The notes beneath the pieces were generated by a model. The model was not told the DNA's origin and did not search any database. It saw only the letters and a list, made by a program, of their open reading frames with translations. A program made the position numbers and the translations under genes. Shown here piece after piece: positions 7,295-15,076 of a stretch of DNA of 29,931 nt (position 1 is the first letter of the stretch; each line of letters starts with the position of its first letter). The stretch is from an uncultured Eubacteriales bacterium (lineage in GTDB: Bacteria > Bacillota > Clostridia > Peptostreptococcales > Anaerovoracaceae): contig URGK01000030.1 in the NCBI GenBank assembly GCA_900547295.1, positions 1 through 29,931 on the forward strand, in the 5' to 3' direction.

Positions 7295-7312
7295 GCACTT
7301 TTACTTAACACC
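7277..7312 (-). terminator. Terminator of the mre/minD operon, overlapping the ylxM promoter
   Basis: On the minus strand GGTGTTAAG (7312-7304), loop TAAAAGTG, CTTGACACC (7295-7287), then TTGATTTTGT. The stem is 9 bp with one G-U pair and the tail is only moderately T-rich. It lies 30 bases past the stop of the sseB-like gene. Confidence 0.6.
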
Positions 7313-7341
7313 CTGAAATTAATTCATAAAACTTATTTCCT

Positions 7342-8061
7342 CTATTTCTGATATATCAGCTCTGCCACTCCCGGTATATCCCCAGTATACGGTGTTACGT
7401 CTATCTTGAGGCCGTTTTCTCCGTTTGGAAGCACCGCAAGTATTCTCTCAAACAGGCTGTCAGGCTCTTCACCGCTAAATTCCACCATAAGCAGGTAGCT
7501 TTCCCTGCCGTTATTGTTTAGCCCTGTGATATATACTCTGCTGACATTTTCAAATTCAGGCATTTTTGCTTTGACCGCCGCAATTATATTGACAGGGCGC
7601 TCCTCCATCATATGAACATAGAAGTCGCCTGAAACCTGACTTGCTCTTACGGTTTTGGATTTGTCCATATCCATAAGTATGCTTATAAGGTCTTTGCTGA
7701 GTATGAATGAACTGCTCCACGGATTTATAACTATGCCCTCAATGTCCTCGGCTGCGGTAACAGTATCGATAAGTTCTTTAACCGGAATAAAAAGCGCCGC
7801 GCCCTCAGGTCCTTTTTTGTGTTCGTCCATTGAGGTAAACGCCGCAAGGTATTTGATTTTTCCGTCCATAGTAAGATGTCTGAGCTCTATGTCCTCTGCC
7901 TTAACCTCGCCGTCGCCTATGTCATCGGGAATTTCTATCGGCGTAACTATCTGTCCGCCTGTGGCTATCATAGAATTTATCACTTTTAATACTTCAAGAA
8001 GCGATTCCATATCGCCCTCTTTTCGAAGCTGTTCAACTGCCTGTAAAAATTTCTCTTCCAT
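7342..8061 (-). CDS. SseB-like family protein
   Basis: A 239-residue protein resembling the SseB family (named for enhanced serine sensitivity in E. coli; molecular function unknown). The region at about 66-128 (YLAAFTSMDEHKK, FIPVKELIDTV, GIVINPWSSSFIL) fits the N-terminal SseB domain. The region at about 150-232 (VNIIAAVKAKMPEFENVSRV, LMVEFSGEE, ENGLKIDVTPY) fits the C-terminal domain. No signal peptide or membrane segment. Its ATG overlaps the minD-like stop as TAATG, so the two are translated together. It stands where minE or rodA would be expected in many clostridial mre-min loci. Confidence 0.75.
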   Translation of the reverse strand: MEEKFLQAVEQLRKEGDMESLLEVLKVINSMIATGGQIVTPIEIPDDIGDGEVKAEDIELRHLTMDGKIKYLAAFTSMDEHKKGPEGAALFIPVKELIDTVTAAEDIEGIVINPWSSSFILSKDLISILMDMDKSKTVRASQVSGDFYVHMMEERPVNIIAAVKAKMPEFENVSRVYITGLNNNGRESYLLMVEFSGEEPDSLFERILAVLPNGENGLKIDVTPYTGDIPGVAELIYQK

Positions 8062-8783
8062 TACTGTTTTATAATTCTCCTTGCAATTTTGATAAATATA
8101 TCTTTCATTATATTACTGCTGTCGCTTGCCGCAGGCGTCCCCAGACTTACTGAGAAATCAATGTTGTCATCGTAAGGTATAACGCCTATTACCTTAGAGC
8201 GTATCAGCATTCCTATCTCGCCAAAGGACGGAACGCCCTCTGCATCCATCATCTGCGCCTTGACCTTGTTTATAACGTAGTATCTTTCGTCTATTCCTGC
8301 TTCTCTCAGCTTCATATCGAGCACATCTGCGCCTCTGACGGAAGCATAGTCCGGTGTTGCAACTATGACAGCTCTGTCTGCCTGCGTTGCCGCAAGCATA
8401 GTGTTGCTTTCGACTCCCGCAGGCGCATCTATAATTATGTAATCAAATTTCTCTTTGAGATCTTCATACATAGCCATAAGCCTTTCGGGGGTCACATTGC
8501 CGTCATTGGTATGGGGCGGCGCCGCCATCAGATACAGACAGTCATATCTGCTGTCCTTGATAAGCGCCTGCCTCATGCGGCACATTCCCATTGCTGCATC
8601 ATACACATTATATACAACCTTATTATGAAGTCCCAGATACAGATCGAGGTTTCCCTGCCCCATATCCATATCAATCAGAACAACCCTATACCCCTTGTCA
8701 GCAAGTACAGCTCCCATATTCACAGCAAACACTGACTTACCTGTGCCGCCCTTGCCTGATGCAACTAAAATAATTTCTCCCAC
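8061..8783 (-). CDS. MinD/ParA-like P-loop ATPase
   Basis: Deviant Walker A ATPase (240 residues) of the SIMIBI class. Seen: SGKGGTGKS (9-17) with signature Lys11 and Lys16, switch I/II-like VLIDMDMGQGNLDLYLG and DYIIIDAPAGVESN, and VIVATPDYASVRGAD. The last 16 residues (IMKDIFIKIARRIIKQ) could form the amphipathic membrane-binding helix seen in MinD. MinD is the best guess because it follows PBP2 in the mre operon, but minC and minE are absent and the ATPase is paired with an SseB-like gene. FlhG/ParA relatives remain possible, so I give no symbol. Confidence 0.82.
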   Translation of the reverse strand: MGEIILVASGKGGTGKSVFAVNMGAVLADKGYRVVLIDMDMGQGNLDLYLGLHNKVVYNVYDAAMGMCRMRQALIKDSRYDCLYLMAAPPHTNDGNVTPERLMAMYEDLKEKFDYIIIDAPAGVESNTMLAATQADRAVIVATPDYASVRGADVLDMKLREAGIDERYYVINKVKAQMMDAEGVPSFGEIGMLIRSKVIGVIPYDDNIDFSVSLGTPAASDSSNIMKDIFIKIARRIIKQ

Positions 8784-8793
8784 ATTTTCTCCT

Positions 8794-11589
8794 TTAATTC
8801 ATTTCTGTTTGAGTATCAAATTTGTTATTGTATTTTGTTTCAGATGAAATATCCATATAGTCGCCGATTATTTCTCTTGCTATCACACCTGCGTTAAGCG
8901 AGGTCTTACCCTGAACCAGAAGCACGCAGACTGCAATCTGCGGGTCATCTGCAGGCGCTACGGCTATTGTCCACGCAAAGTTTTCGTATTCGCCTTTCCA
9001 TCTGTCCATAACATTCGAGTTTATGCTGCCGTTGCTCAGATTATATAAAGCCTGTCTTACAGCTACATCGCGGGAAGTGTACACATTAGGATATTCTTTC
9101 ATTATCCTGTTCATTTCGGTTTCGACCTGCTTCCACGAAATAGTGCCTGTCATCTGGGAAAGATGCGACTTGATATATGAAACCTCATCTGAGGTGTTGA
9201 TTTTACCTGCCCTTTCGGCTGTACCGGTCTTGGCCGCCACTGATACAGGGAAGTCTTTAAACAGGCTGGTCAAGCTTCCGCCTGACATTGTTGTTACGTT
9301 TTTCATACCTGCCAGCAGATAATCAAAGTCGCTTTTTCTGACTCCAATGTCAGTGCCCTTTTCTTTTTTCTTAACGCCCTGACCGCCTACGCTCTTGACT
9401 ACGCTGACTTTGTTTCTGATACCTTTGTTGCCTATAGTAGCTGCATAATTGGCAAGCTGCAGCGGAGTATATGAGTTTTCGCCCTGTCCGATTGAAATGT
9501 TCAGAGCATCGCCCTCTGTCCAGCCCGCCTGATTGAAATAAGAGAATTTAATAAGGTCTGCAACTGCGCCTACTTTGCTTTCTCTGATTCCGCAGTCAGG
9601 CAGTCTGTCGAGAATTGTCTCATATGAAGGATTTTCTTCTATCCAGCCTGCAATCTCGTTTATATATTCTGTCAGCACAGCTTCGTTTTCGAGTACTGAT
9701 TTTTTGAAGTACATCTTGGATCTGGTCCACAGTATGTTTCTGACTGAGGCTTCTGTACCTTTCATTTTTGCCTCTGCCGACGGCGCTGTTGTAGTTGTTT
9801 CGGTAAGCTCAATTCCGGTTGACTCGCCAAGGCCGTAAAGCTTGGCGAATTTGAGAATTTCATCCACGCCGCATTTGTACCCCAGAGAGCCTCCTGTGTA
9901 ATAGTCCTTGCCCTGTCCTATATCAAAGAAATAATAGTTGCAGGAAACACCTATGGCCTGAGGAAGATTTACATAACCGTGAGTTGTGTGATAATCGGTA
10001 TAGATAAGACAATCATATGTCTGATCTCCAACTTCCACCTGCCCTCCGTCCTTGAGGCTCATATTCGGATTAAGTCCGTTTGCAAGGGCTGCCGTAGCTG
10101 TTACAGGCTTGAAAGTTGAACCCGGCTGAACAGCGCTTCTGGTTGCAATATTGTACAGAGGCTGCGCCGAAAGCGGATCTCTTGTATTCTTTGACTGAAG
10201 TGAATTCCAGTCCTCCGAGGAAATTCCCGTAGCAAACAGGTTAGGGTTAAAGTCCGGATAACTTGCCATTCCCAGCACGTCTCCGGTACTTACATCAATC
10301 ACAACCGCGGCTCCCGATTCGCATTTTGATGAGGCCTTAGGCACATAATTGCCGTATTTGCTTGTAAAGGCTCCGCCGGTACTGGTGGCCTTAATGCCCT
10401 TCTCAAGATTTTTCTCTACTGATTTCTGTATATCCTTGTCGATTGTAAGGTACACATCGTCTCCGGTAACAGGATCTGTCTCACTTATAACCTCAACAAG
10501 ATTACCCATAACATCAACTCTTACGGTTCTGCTTCCGTCGTTCCCCTTGAGTGTTGATTCATATTTGCTTTCGATGCCGTCCTTACCTATAAGATCGCTT
10601 GTATTGTAGCCCTTTTTTTCTACGTATTCTTCTTTTTCGCTGTCCGAAATGGAACCCATATATCCGAGTATATGAGATGCAAAGGAGCCTGACGGATAAA
10701 ATCTGATGTATTCCGATGCTATTTCAACATTTGTATATTCAGACGGGTTTTCCTGTATTTCGATTATGGTTTTTTCGGACACGTCCTTGGCAAGAACCGC
10801 AGGCAGATATTTGGTATATCCAAGCTCGTCAAGAGCATCCCTTATAATCATAATGTTTCTTGCTTTTCTGTTTGAAACATCCTTGTTTATCTTGAAAGAT
10901 TCCCTTATCATATTGAAAGCTGTTTCAGCGGATATATCCGATACAGCTATATCTTTTTTACCTGTTTTTTCTTCAAGTTTATCAATTATATGATACCTTT
11001 CGAGGAAAGTTTTCTTTTCATTTTCGTAGGTGTATTTCATCACTGCGCCAACTGAAATAGGCGGATATACGCCATATGTGTTCTGCATTTCAAGCTGCGC
11101 TTCATATACATCTAAATCATCTGAAATTCCTAAATTCTTTCTTATCTGGTTGAATGCCTGCTCCGCAGTATAGGTTACAGGCATATCCTGACTCTTGAGC
11201 CAGTTTTGAATTTCCCTGTCAAATTCATAATATAATTTGCCGTTTTTGAGTTTGATAGGGAAATCGTCCTCATATTTATCTCCGTTTTTCTTAAACAGTT
11301 TTATCAGCTTGTAGGAAACCTCGTTTAATTCGTCGGCCTCCATACCGGAGCTGTACATTCTCACGTTGAAAACCTGCTTATTGGTTGCAAGGACTTCCCC
11401 GTCTCTGTCATATATATTGCCTCTCGGAGCAGAGGTCGTTATAGTCTTGGTGCTCAGGCTTACAGCTTTTTCAGACCACTGACTGTGCTGTACCACGGTA
11501 ATTACAAAAAGCCTTATGGCCAATATTGCCATAAGGACCAGAAAAACTGCCATAACCTGCTTATATCTGGAATTTAATATCCTCCCCAT
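8794..11589 (-). CDS. mrdA: Penicillin-binding protein 2, elongation transpeptidase, unusually long
   Basis: Class B PBP, the DD-transpeptidase of the elongasome. Seen: N-terminal anchor (about 12-32), PRGNIYDRDGEVLATN, SxxK nucleophile in STFK (Ser491), SCN (Ser549-Asn551) and KTGTAER (Lys787). At 931 residues it is well above the roughly 630-720 of standard PBP2. Extra sequence lies in the N-terminal pedestal (about 90-290), in a helical stretch between SCN and KTG (about 635-720), and after KTG (about 795-860). Its start overlaps mreD by 16 bases. As the mreBCD partner it should be the rod-shape PBP; a SpoVD-type role is less likely. Confidence 0.92.
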   Translation of the reverse strand: MGRILNSRYKQVMAVFLVLMAILAIRLFVITVVQHSQWSEKAVSLSTKTITTSAPRGNIYDRDGEVLATNKQVFNVRMYSSGMEADELNEVSYKLIKLFKKNGDKYEDDFPIKLKNGKLYYEFDREIQNWLKSQDMPVTYTAEQAFNQIRKNLGISDDLDVYEAQLEMQNTYGVYPPISVGAVMKYTYENEKKTFLERYHIIDKLEEKTGKKDIAVSDISAETAFNMIRESFKINKDVSNRKARNIMIIRDALDELGYTKYLPAVLAKDVSEKTIIEIQENPSEYTNVEIASEYIRFYPSGSFASHILGYMGSISDSEKEEYVEKKGYNTSDLIGKDGIESKYESTLKGNDGSRTVRVDVMGNLVEVISETDPVTGDDVYLTIDKDIQKSVEKNLEKGIKATSTGGAFTSKYGNYVPKASSKCESGAAVVIDVSTGDVLGMASYPDFNPNLFATGISSEDWNSLQSKNTRDPLSAQPLYNIATRSAVQPGSTFKPVTATAALANGLNPNMSLKDGGQVEVGDQTYDCLIYTDYHTTHGYVNLPQAIGVSCNYYFFDIGQGKDYYTGGSLGYKCGVDEILKFAKLYGLGESTGIELTETTTTAPSAEAKMKGTEASVRNILWTRSKMYFKKSVLENEAVLTEYINEIAGWIEENPSYETILDRLPDCGIRESKVGAVADLIKFSYFNQAGWTEGDALNISIGQGENSYTPLQLANYAATIGNKGIRNKVSVVKSVGGQGVKKKEKGTDIGVRKSDFDYLLAGMKNVTTMSGGSLTSLFKDFPVSVAAKTGTAERAGKINTSDEVSYIKSHLSQMTGTISWKQVETEMNRIMKEYPNVYTSRDVAVRQALYNLSNGSINSNVMDRWKGEYENFAWTIAVAPADDPQIAVCVLLVQGKTSLNAGVIAREIIGDYMDISSETKYNNKFDTQTEMN

Positions 11590-12089
11590 ACCGAATACCT
11601 GTCAGACTTGTGGCTGACAACCTTTCTTATTATTATCGCATACATTATCATTATTATAATTACGTTGAGAATTATATACACCGGGAGCTTTTCGAGCATA
11701 TAAATATAGCTGTAACTGCTGCCCGCAAGCCTGTATATGAGCCATAAAAGATTGTAGTATACAAACACCGATCCCAGAGAAGTAACCAGCATCGACATAA
11801 AATTCTCAGAGTTTAAGAGAAATGTTCTGACCGCAATGCAGCCTGCCGCAACAAGCACCAGCAGCAGCGCCGTAACTCCCATATACTGACTGAAACAGAC
11901 ATCATATAAAAGTCCCGCTATAAGGCTGATGACAAATCCTGCGTTGTTATCTGTGCACGCAAAGGAAATAACTATACAGCAGCACAGCAGCAGATTTGCC
12001 GAAACTCCAAACACCGGCAGCATACCGAACACTGTTGTCTGAAGTATGAAAGCCAGAGCAAATATTATACATGCATATCTGTACTTCAT
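11574..12089 (-). CDS. mreD: Rod shape-determining protein MreD
   Basis: Integral membrane component of the elongasome (171 residues), poorly conserved in sequence, so the call rests on length, hydrophobicity and position. Seen: five to six hydrophobic segments across the protein, with NAGFVISLIAGLLYDVCFSQYMGV near residue 55 resembling the conserved GLxxDxxxxxxxG motif. The ATG overlaps the mreC stop (ATGA) and its end overlaps the PBP2 start by 16 bases, the standard mreC-mreD-PBP2 arrangement. Confidence 0.92.
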   Translation of the reverse strand: MKYRYACIIFALAFILQTTVFGMLPVFGVSANLLLCCCIVISFACTDNNAGFVISLIAGLLYDVCFSQYMGVTALLLVLVAAGCIAVRTFLLNSENFMSMLVTSLGSVFVYYNLLWLIYRLAGSSYSYIYMLEKLPVYIILNVIIIMIMYAIIIRKVVSHKSDRYSVWGGY

Positions 12090-12901
12090 ATTATCACCGC
12101 GACTTTCAGTATGCCTCTGAAATTGACAGACGGCTTTACAGTAATCATTTTAAGCTGCGTATCACTGTTGTAATTGACTGCCGTAACCGTTCCTATCTCT
12201 ATGCCTGACGGGTACATACCCATACCTGAGGAAAGCAGTACGTCTCCCTCTATAATTCCGGAATCAGCATCAAGAACATATCCGTCAAGTCCGCCCCTGC
12301 CGTCTCCTGACAGTATTCCTAAAATTTCTGTGTCTCTTGAAACCATAAAGCTGGTATTGCTGTTTTCATCAACTACGGAAACAACCTTTGCCCACGATTT
12401 GCCACATTCAAGCACCCTGCCCACAAGACCTGTGCCGTTTACAACAACATCGTCTTTGGCTATGCCGTCAGAGGTTCCCCTGTTTATTACAAATGTATTT
12501 ATCCAGTTGGAATTATCAAAAGATGTAATATCCGCCGAAACAAGAGTCCTGTTCTTTGCAGCCTTGTAGTCAAGCGCCTTTGAAAGCTCCTTGAGCTGTT
12601 TTAGCTGATCATTTGACATTTTTTCGTCAAGAAGCTGCTGCTCCAGTTTTGCAACTTCCTCTCTCAGAGCTGCGTTTTCATCAACTACAGACCTGTAATT
12701 GAAGATACCCGAAAATATGCTCTCAATCTTCGACATACCTCCGGTAACAGCGCCCTCGCCTGCGGAAACGGCACCGTTTGTACCCTTGCCTGCAATGCCT
12801 GAGCCTCCGCCTCTGCTGAAGGATATGCAGCATATTACGGCAAGGACAACTACCGCCGCTATAATTCCGACTATTAATTTATGCTCACGAATCCAATTCA
12901 T
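12086..12901 (-). CDS. mreC: Rod shape-determining protein MreC
   Basis: Bitopic membrane protein that scaffolds the elongasome and activates PBP2. Seen: short cytoplasmic N-terminus, transmembrane segment (about 10-29), a Gly/Ser/Ala-rich linker (30-55), coiled coil (about 70-108) and the two-barrel MreC domain (about 118-271) with NTFVINRGTSDGIAKDDVVVNGTGLVGRV, VVSVVDENSNTS and GIEIGTVTAV. The length of 271 is typical. GGGGAT directly precedes the ATG; 21 bases follow mreB. Confidence 0.95.
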   Translation of the reverse strand: MNWIREHKLIVGIIAAVVVLAVICCISFSRGGGSGIAGKGTNGAVSAGEGAVTGGMSKIESIFSGIFNYRSVVDENAALREEVAKLEQQLLDEKMSNDQLKQLKELSKALDYKAAKNRTLVSADITSFDNSNWINTFVINRGTSDGIAKDDVVVNGTGLVGRVLECGKSWAKVVSVVDENSNTSFMVSRDTEILGILSGDGRGGLDGYVLDADSGIIEGDVLLSSGMGMYPSGIEIGTVTAVNYNSDTQLKMITVKPSVNFRGILKVAVII

Positions 12902-12922
12902 ATCCCCGTTTTCCTATTCTGA

Positions 12923-13960
12923 TTATCTGCGTGATTTCTTTATGTAGATTTTGAGTTTCTCTACATCTTCAAGCGCCTTGGCAGCGCCCAGAACAACACC
13001 TTCAAGAGGGTTCTCCGCCATTGTAACCTGCATACCTGTTCTCTTTGTGATGACTTTATCAAGATTTCTTAAAAGGCTGCTTCCGCCGGAAAGTACAAGA
13101 CCGTTTTCGGCTACGTCCGCTGCTATTTCAGGCGGTGCTTTTTCGATAGTTGCCTTGATGCCGTCAACAACCACGTCAACTGATTCTGCCAGCGCCTCTT
13201 CAAGATCGCTGCTTGTTACGTCTATTGTCTTGGGAAGCCCCGAAATTATATCTCTGCCGCTTGCCTTGGCAGTATATATGATTTCGTTGCCGTTTTCGTC
13301 AAGGTCAGCCATAGCGCAGCCCACTTCTTTTTTGAGCTTTTCGGCTGTTTTGGTTCCTATGAGAAGTGAGTATTTTCTTCTTACGAACTGAATTACGGCA
13401 TCATTGAATTTATCTCCCGCATATCTGATGGAATTGCTTGATACAACTCCGCCCAGCGTTATGATTGCAATGTCTGTAGTACCGCCGCCTATATCAACTA
13501 TCATACAGCCTGTAGTACCGTCAACGTCCATACCTGCGCCTATAGCTGCAGCCATTGGTTCTTCGAGTATATATACTTCCTTAGGTCCAAGGTTTGTTAC
13601 AACTTCTTCCACGGCTCTTTTTTCGACTTCTGTCACGCCGCTTGGAACGCCTATAGCAACTCTTGCCTTAATCTTGCCTCTCTGTCCCATCATCTGCTTG
13701 AAAAAAGTGGCAAGCATATCCGCAGCCATATCAAAGTCCGATATAACGCCCTCTTCAAGAGGCTTTACAACCCTGATATGCGCAGGAGCCTTGCCCAGCA
13801 TATCCTTTGCGGACTGACCCACTGCAAGAACCACATCTCTGTCGGTATCCTTTGCTATAACTGATGGCTCGTTAAGAACGATTCCCTTGCCGTCTACTGA
13901 AATAAGTGTGTTGGCTGTTCCTAAATCCACTCCTATGTTTGTTCCGAAAAAGCTTCCCAT
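12923..13960 (-). CDS. mreB: Rod shape-determining actin homologue MreB
   Basis: Actin-like ATPase that forms membrane filaments and guides lateral wall synthesis. Seen: phosphate-1 loop IGVDLGTANTLI, connect-1 EEPMAAAIGAGM, phosphate-2 loop VDIGGGTTDIAII, the adenosine motif LSGGSSLLRNL and the connect-2 segment ENPLEGVVLGAAKAL. The length of 345 residues is standard. GGAGG lies 8 bases before the ATG. First gene of mreBCD-PBP2; an Mbl-type paralogue cannot be excluded by sequence alone, but the mreCD context favours MreB. Confidence 0.97.
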   Translation of the reverse strand: MGSFFGTNIGVDLGTANTLISVDGKGIVLNEPSVIAKDTDRDVVLAVGQSAKDMLGKAPAHIRVVKPLEEGVISDFDMAADMLATFFKQMMGQRGKIKARVAIGVPSGVTEVEKRAVEEVVTNLGPKEVYILEEPMAAAIGAGMDVDGTTGCMIVDIGGGTTDIAIITLGGVVSSNSIRYAGDKFNDAVIQFVRRKYSLLIGTKTAEKLKKEVGCAMADLDENGNEIIYTAKASGRDIISGLPKTIDVTSSDLEEALAESVDVVVDGIKATIEKAPPEIAADVAENGLVLSGGSSLLRNLDKVITKRTGMQVTMAENPLEGVVLGAAKALEDVEKLKIYIKKSRR

Positions 13961-13992
13961 TTTTGTCCTCCGTTGTTCCCTTTGATATATAG

Positions 13993-14001
13993 ATTATATC
14001 A
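13993..14001 (-). promoter_or_regulatory. Candidate extended -10 promoter for mreBCD operon
   Basis: TGATATAAT on the minus strand overlaps the radC stop codon, 33-41 bases before the mreB ATG. No acceptable -35 lies 16-18 bases upstream, so only an extended -10 promoter is possible. The ylxM and typA promoters carry the same TGATATAAT. Confidence 0.4.
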
Positions 14002-14671
14002 GATTTTTGTCTTTCATACTTGTAAATGTGCCGTCACCTATGACTATATGATCCAGTACTCTGATGCCTACAACCCTGCCTGCTTCAACAAGACGCTTCG
14101 TGGTGCTGACATCGTCTGCGCTTGGAGTACAGTCTCCGCTGGGATGATTGTGGGCAAGTATAATGCCGGCTGCACCCTTGCGGACTGCTCTGGAAAACAC
14201 CTCTCTGGGATGTATCACCATAGACATTATATCCCCGATTGCAATCTCCTCGGTTGAAATCACTCCTCCGTGAGCGTTTACAAGCACCGCGTGAAAATGC
14301 TCCTCCTGATAGTATCGCATTTTTTCCATAAACAGATCTGCAACATCGCTGTAGGAGTTAATCACAATCCTGTCTGCCGCAGGCTTTGTGGCAATCCGTC
14401 TGCCCAGCTCAAAAGCCGCAAGTATCTTGCAGGCCTTGGCGCTGCCTATGCCGTCAACTGCCGAAATCTCCTCCAGTGTGCATCTGCCCAGAAAGCTGAT
14501 GCCGCTTTCATCCATAGCCAGTATGTCCTGCGCCACCTCTATTGCAGATTTGTTCCTGGTGCCGCTGCCTATGAGCACCGCCAGAAGCTCCGCGTTTGAC
14601 ATGGCGCCGCAGCCGTACCTGATCATTTTTTCTCTCGGTCGTTCGGTGACCGGAAGTTCTTTAATTATCAT
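13994..14671 (-). CDS. radC: RadC family JAB/MPN-domain protein
   Basis: UPF0758 family protein (225 residues) once linked to DNA repair; its biochemical role is unresolved. Seen: an N-terminal helical/HhH-like region (PREKMIRYGCGAMSNAELLAVLIGSG, then VDGIGSAKACKI, about 10-85) and a JAB1/MPN metalloprotease-like domain (about 100-225) with the metal motif AHNHPSGDCTPSADD (His, His, Asp) and an upstream glutamate in ISTEEIAIG. AGGAGG precedes the ATG. Its location upstream of mreB is the usual one in Clostridia and Bacilli. Confidence 0.95.
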   Translation of the reverse strand: MIIKELPVTERPREKMIRYGCGAMSNAELLAVLIGSGTRNKSAIEVAQDILAMDESGISFLGRCTLEEISAVDGIGSAKACKILAAFELGRRIATKPAADRIVINSYSDVADLFMEKMRYYQEEHFHAVLVNAHGGVISTEEIAIGDIMSMVIHPREVFSRAVRKGAAGIILAHNHPSGDCTPSADDVSTTKRLVEAGRVVGIRVLDHIVIGDGTFTSMKDKNLI

Positions 14672-14723
14672 TCTTATCCTCCTGAATTATTTCGGGAGGG
14701 CTCTGCTGTGATTTATATAAAAA

Positions 14724-14752
14724 ATTATACATATCATTTTAACATTTTTAAA
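14724..14752 (-). promoter_or_regulatory. Promoter of radC
   Basis: Minus strand: TTTAAA (14752-14747), 17-base spacer, TATAAT (14729-14724), 52 bases before the radC ATG. The -35 is weak; it abuts the -35 of the divergent DUF1540 promoter. Confidence 0.5.
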
Positions 14753-14753
14753 C

Positions 14754-14782
14754 TTGACATACAACTATTACTGAAATATTTT
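14754..14782 (+). promoter_or_regulatory. Promoter of the DUF1540 gene
   Basis: TTGACA (14754-14759), 17-base spacer, TATTTT (14777-14782). Consensus -35, fair -10, 52 bases before the ATG. Confidence 0.65.
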
Positions 14783-14834
14783 TATCCGACTGCGGCAATA
14801 ATATATCTGTAATCAAAATTCAAGGAGGTAGATT

Positions 14835-14996
14835 ATGAGTAAGATTAACGAAAGTGTAAAGTGTTCGGTATCAAACTGCAGACACCATGCGGGAAGCCAG
14901 AATTACTGTTCTCTCAACTGCGTGTCAATAGGAACACATGAATGCAATCCTACAATGGACCAGTGCACAGATTGTCTGTCATTTACACTTAAATAG
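14835..14996 (+). CDS. DUF1540 domain cysteine-rich microprotein
   Basis: A 53-residue protein starting MSKINESVKCSVSNCRHH. It has seven cysteines (10, 15, 25, 29, 37, 44, 47) and ends CTDCLSFTLK. The CxVxNC start and CxSF end match DUF1540, a short family common in Clostridia, often in one or two copies, probably metal-binding; its function is unknown. A perfect AGGAGG (14823-14828) stands 6 bases before the ATG and a TTGACA promoter precedes it, so the gene is real despite its size. It is one of only two plus-strand genes, followed by the sigK-like gene 80 bases later. Confidence 0.88.
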   Translation: MSKINESVKCSVSNCRHHAGSQNYCSLNCVSIGTHECNPTMDQCTDCLSFTLK

Positions 14997-15023
14997 TGAC
15001 ATGCCAATTTAATCCGGTCAGGC

Positions 15024-15051
15024 ACTTTAGCCCTCTTTTGTGCATATAGTA
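15024..15051 (+). promoter_or_regulatory. Possible mother-cell sigma (SigK/SigE-type) promoter
   Basis: CATATAGTA (15043-15051) matches the SigK -10 pattern CATAnnnTA and is one base from the SigE -10. AC lies 17 bases upstream (15024-15025). Transcription would start near 15058, just before the sigK-like ribosome binding site. Short patterns like this occur by chance. Confidence 0.3.
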
Positions 15052-15068
15052 AAAAGCACAAGAGGGGG
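15031..15068 (+). promoter_or_regulatory. Hairpin sequestering the sigK-like ribosome binding site
   Basis: ccctcttttgtgc (15031-15043) pairs with gcacaagaggg (15056-15066): 11 bp with a 2-base bulge and a 12-base loop. The 3' arm contains most of the GAGGGGG ribosome binding site (15062-15068) of the gene starting at 15077. No T-run follows, so a terminator is unlikely. Confidence 0.7.
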
Positions 15069-15076
15069 TTACATAT

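Larger units (their letters stand above)
7252..7296. repeat. Perfect 10-bp inverted repeat around the ylxM promoter
   Basis: gcttgacacc (7252-7261) and ggtgtcaagc (7287-7296) are perfect inverted copies 25 bases apart. Each arm contains TTGACA on one strand, and the -10 of the ylxM promoter lies between them. It could be an operator or two divergent -35 boxes. Confidence 0.7.

Noticed and set aside
15031..15066. sigK leader hairpin as a terminator for the DUF1540 transcript
   Set aside because: No T-run follows on the plus strand (GGGGTTACAT) and the stem contains the ribosome binding site, so sequestration is the better reading.
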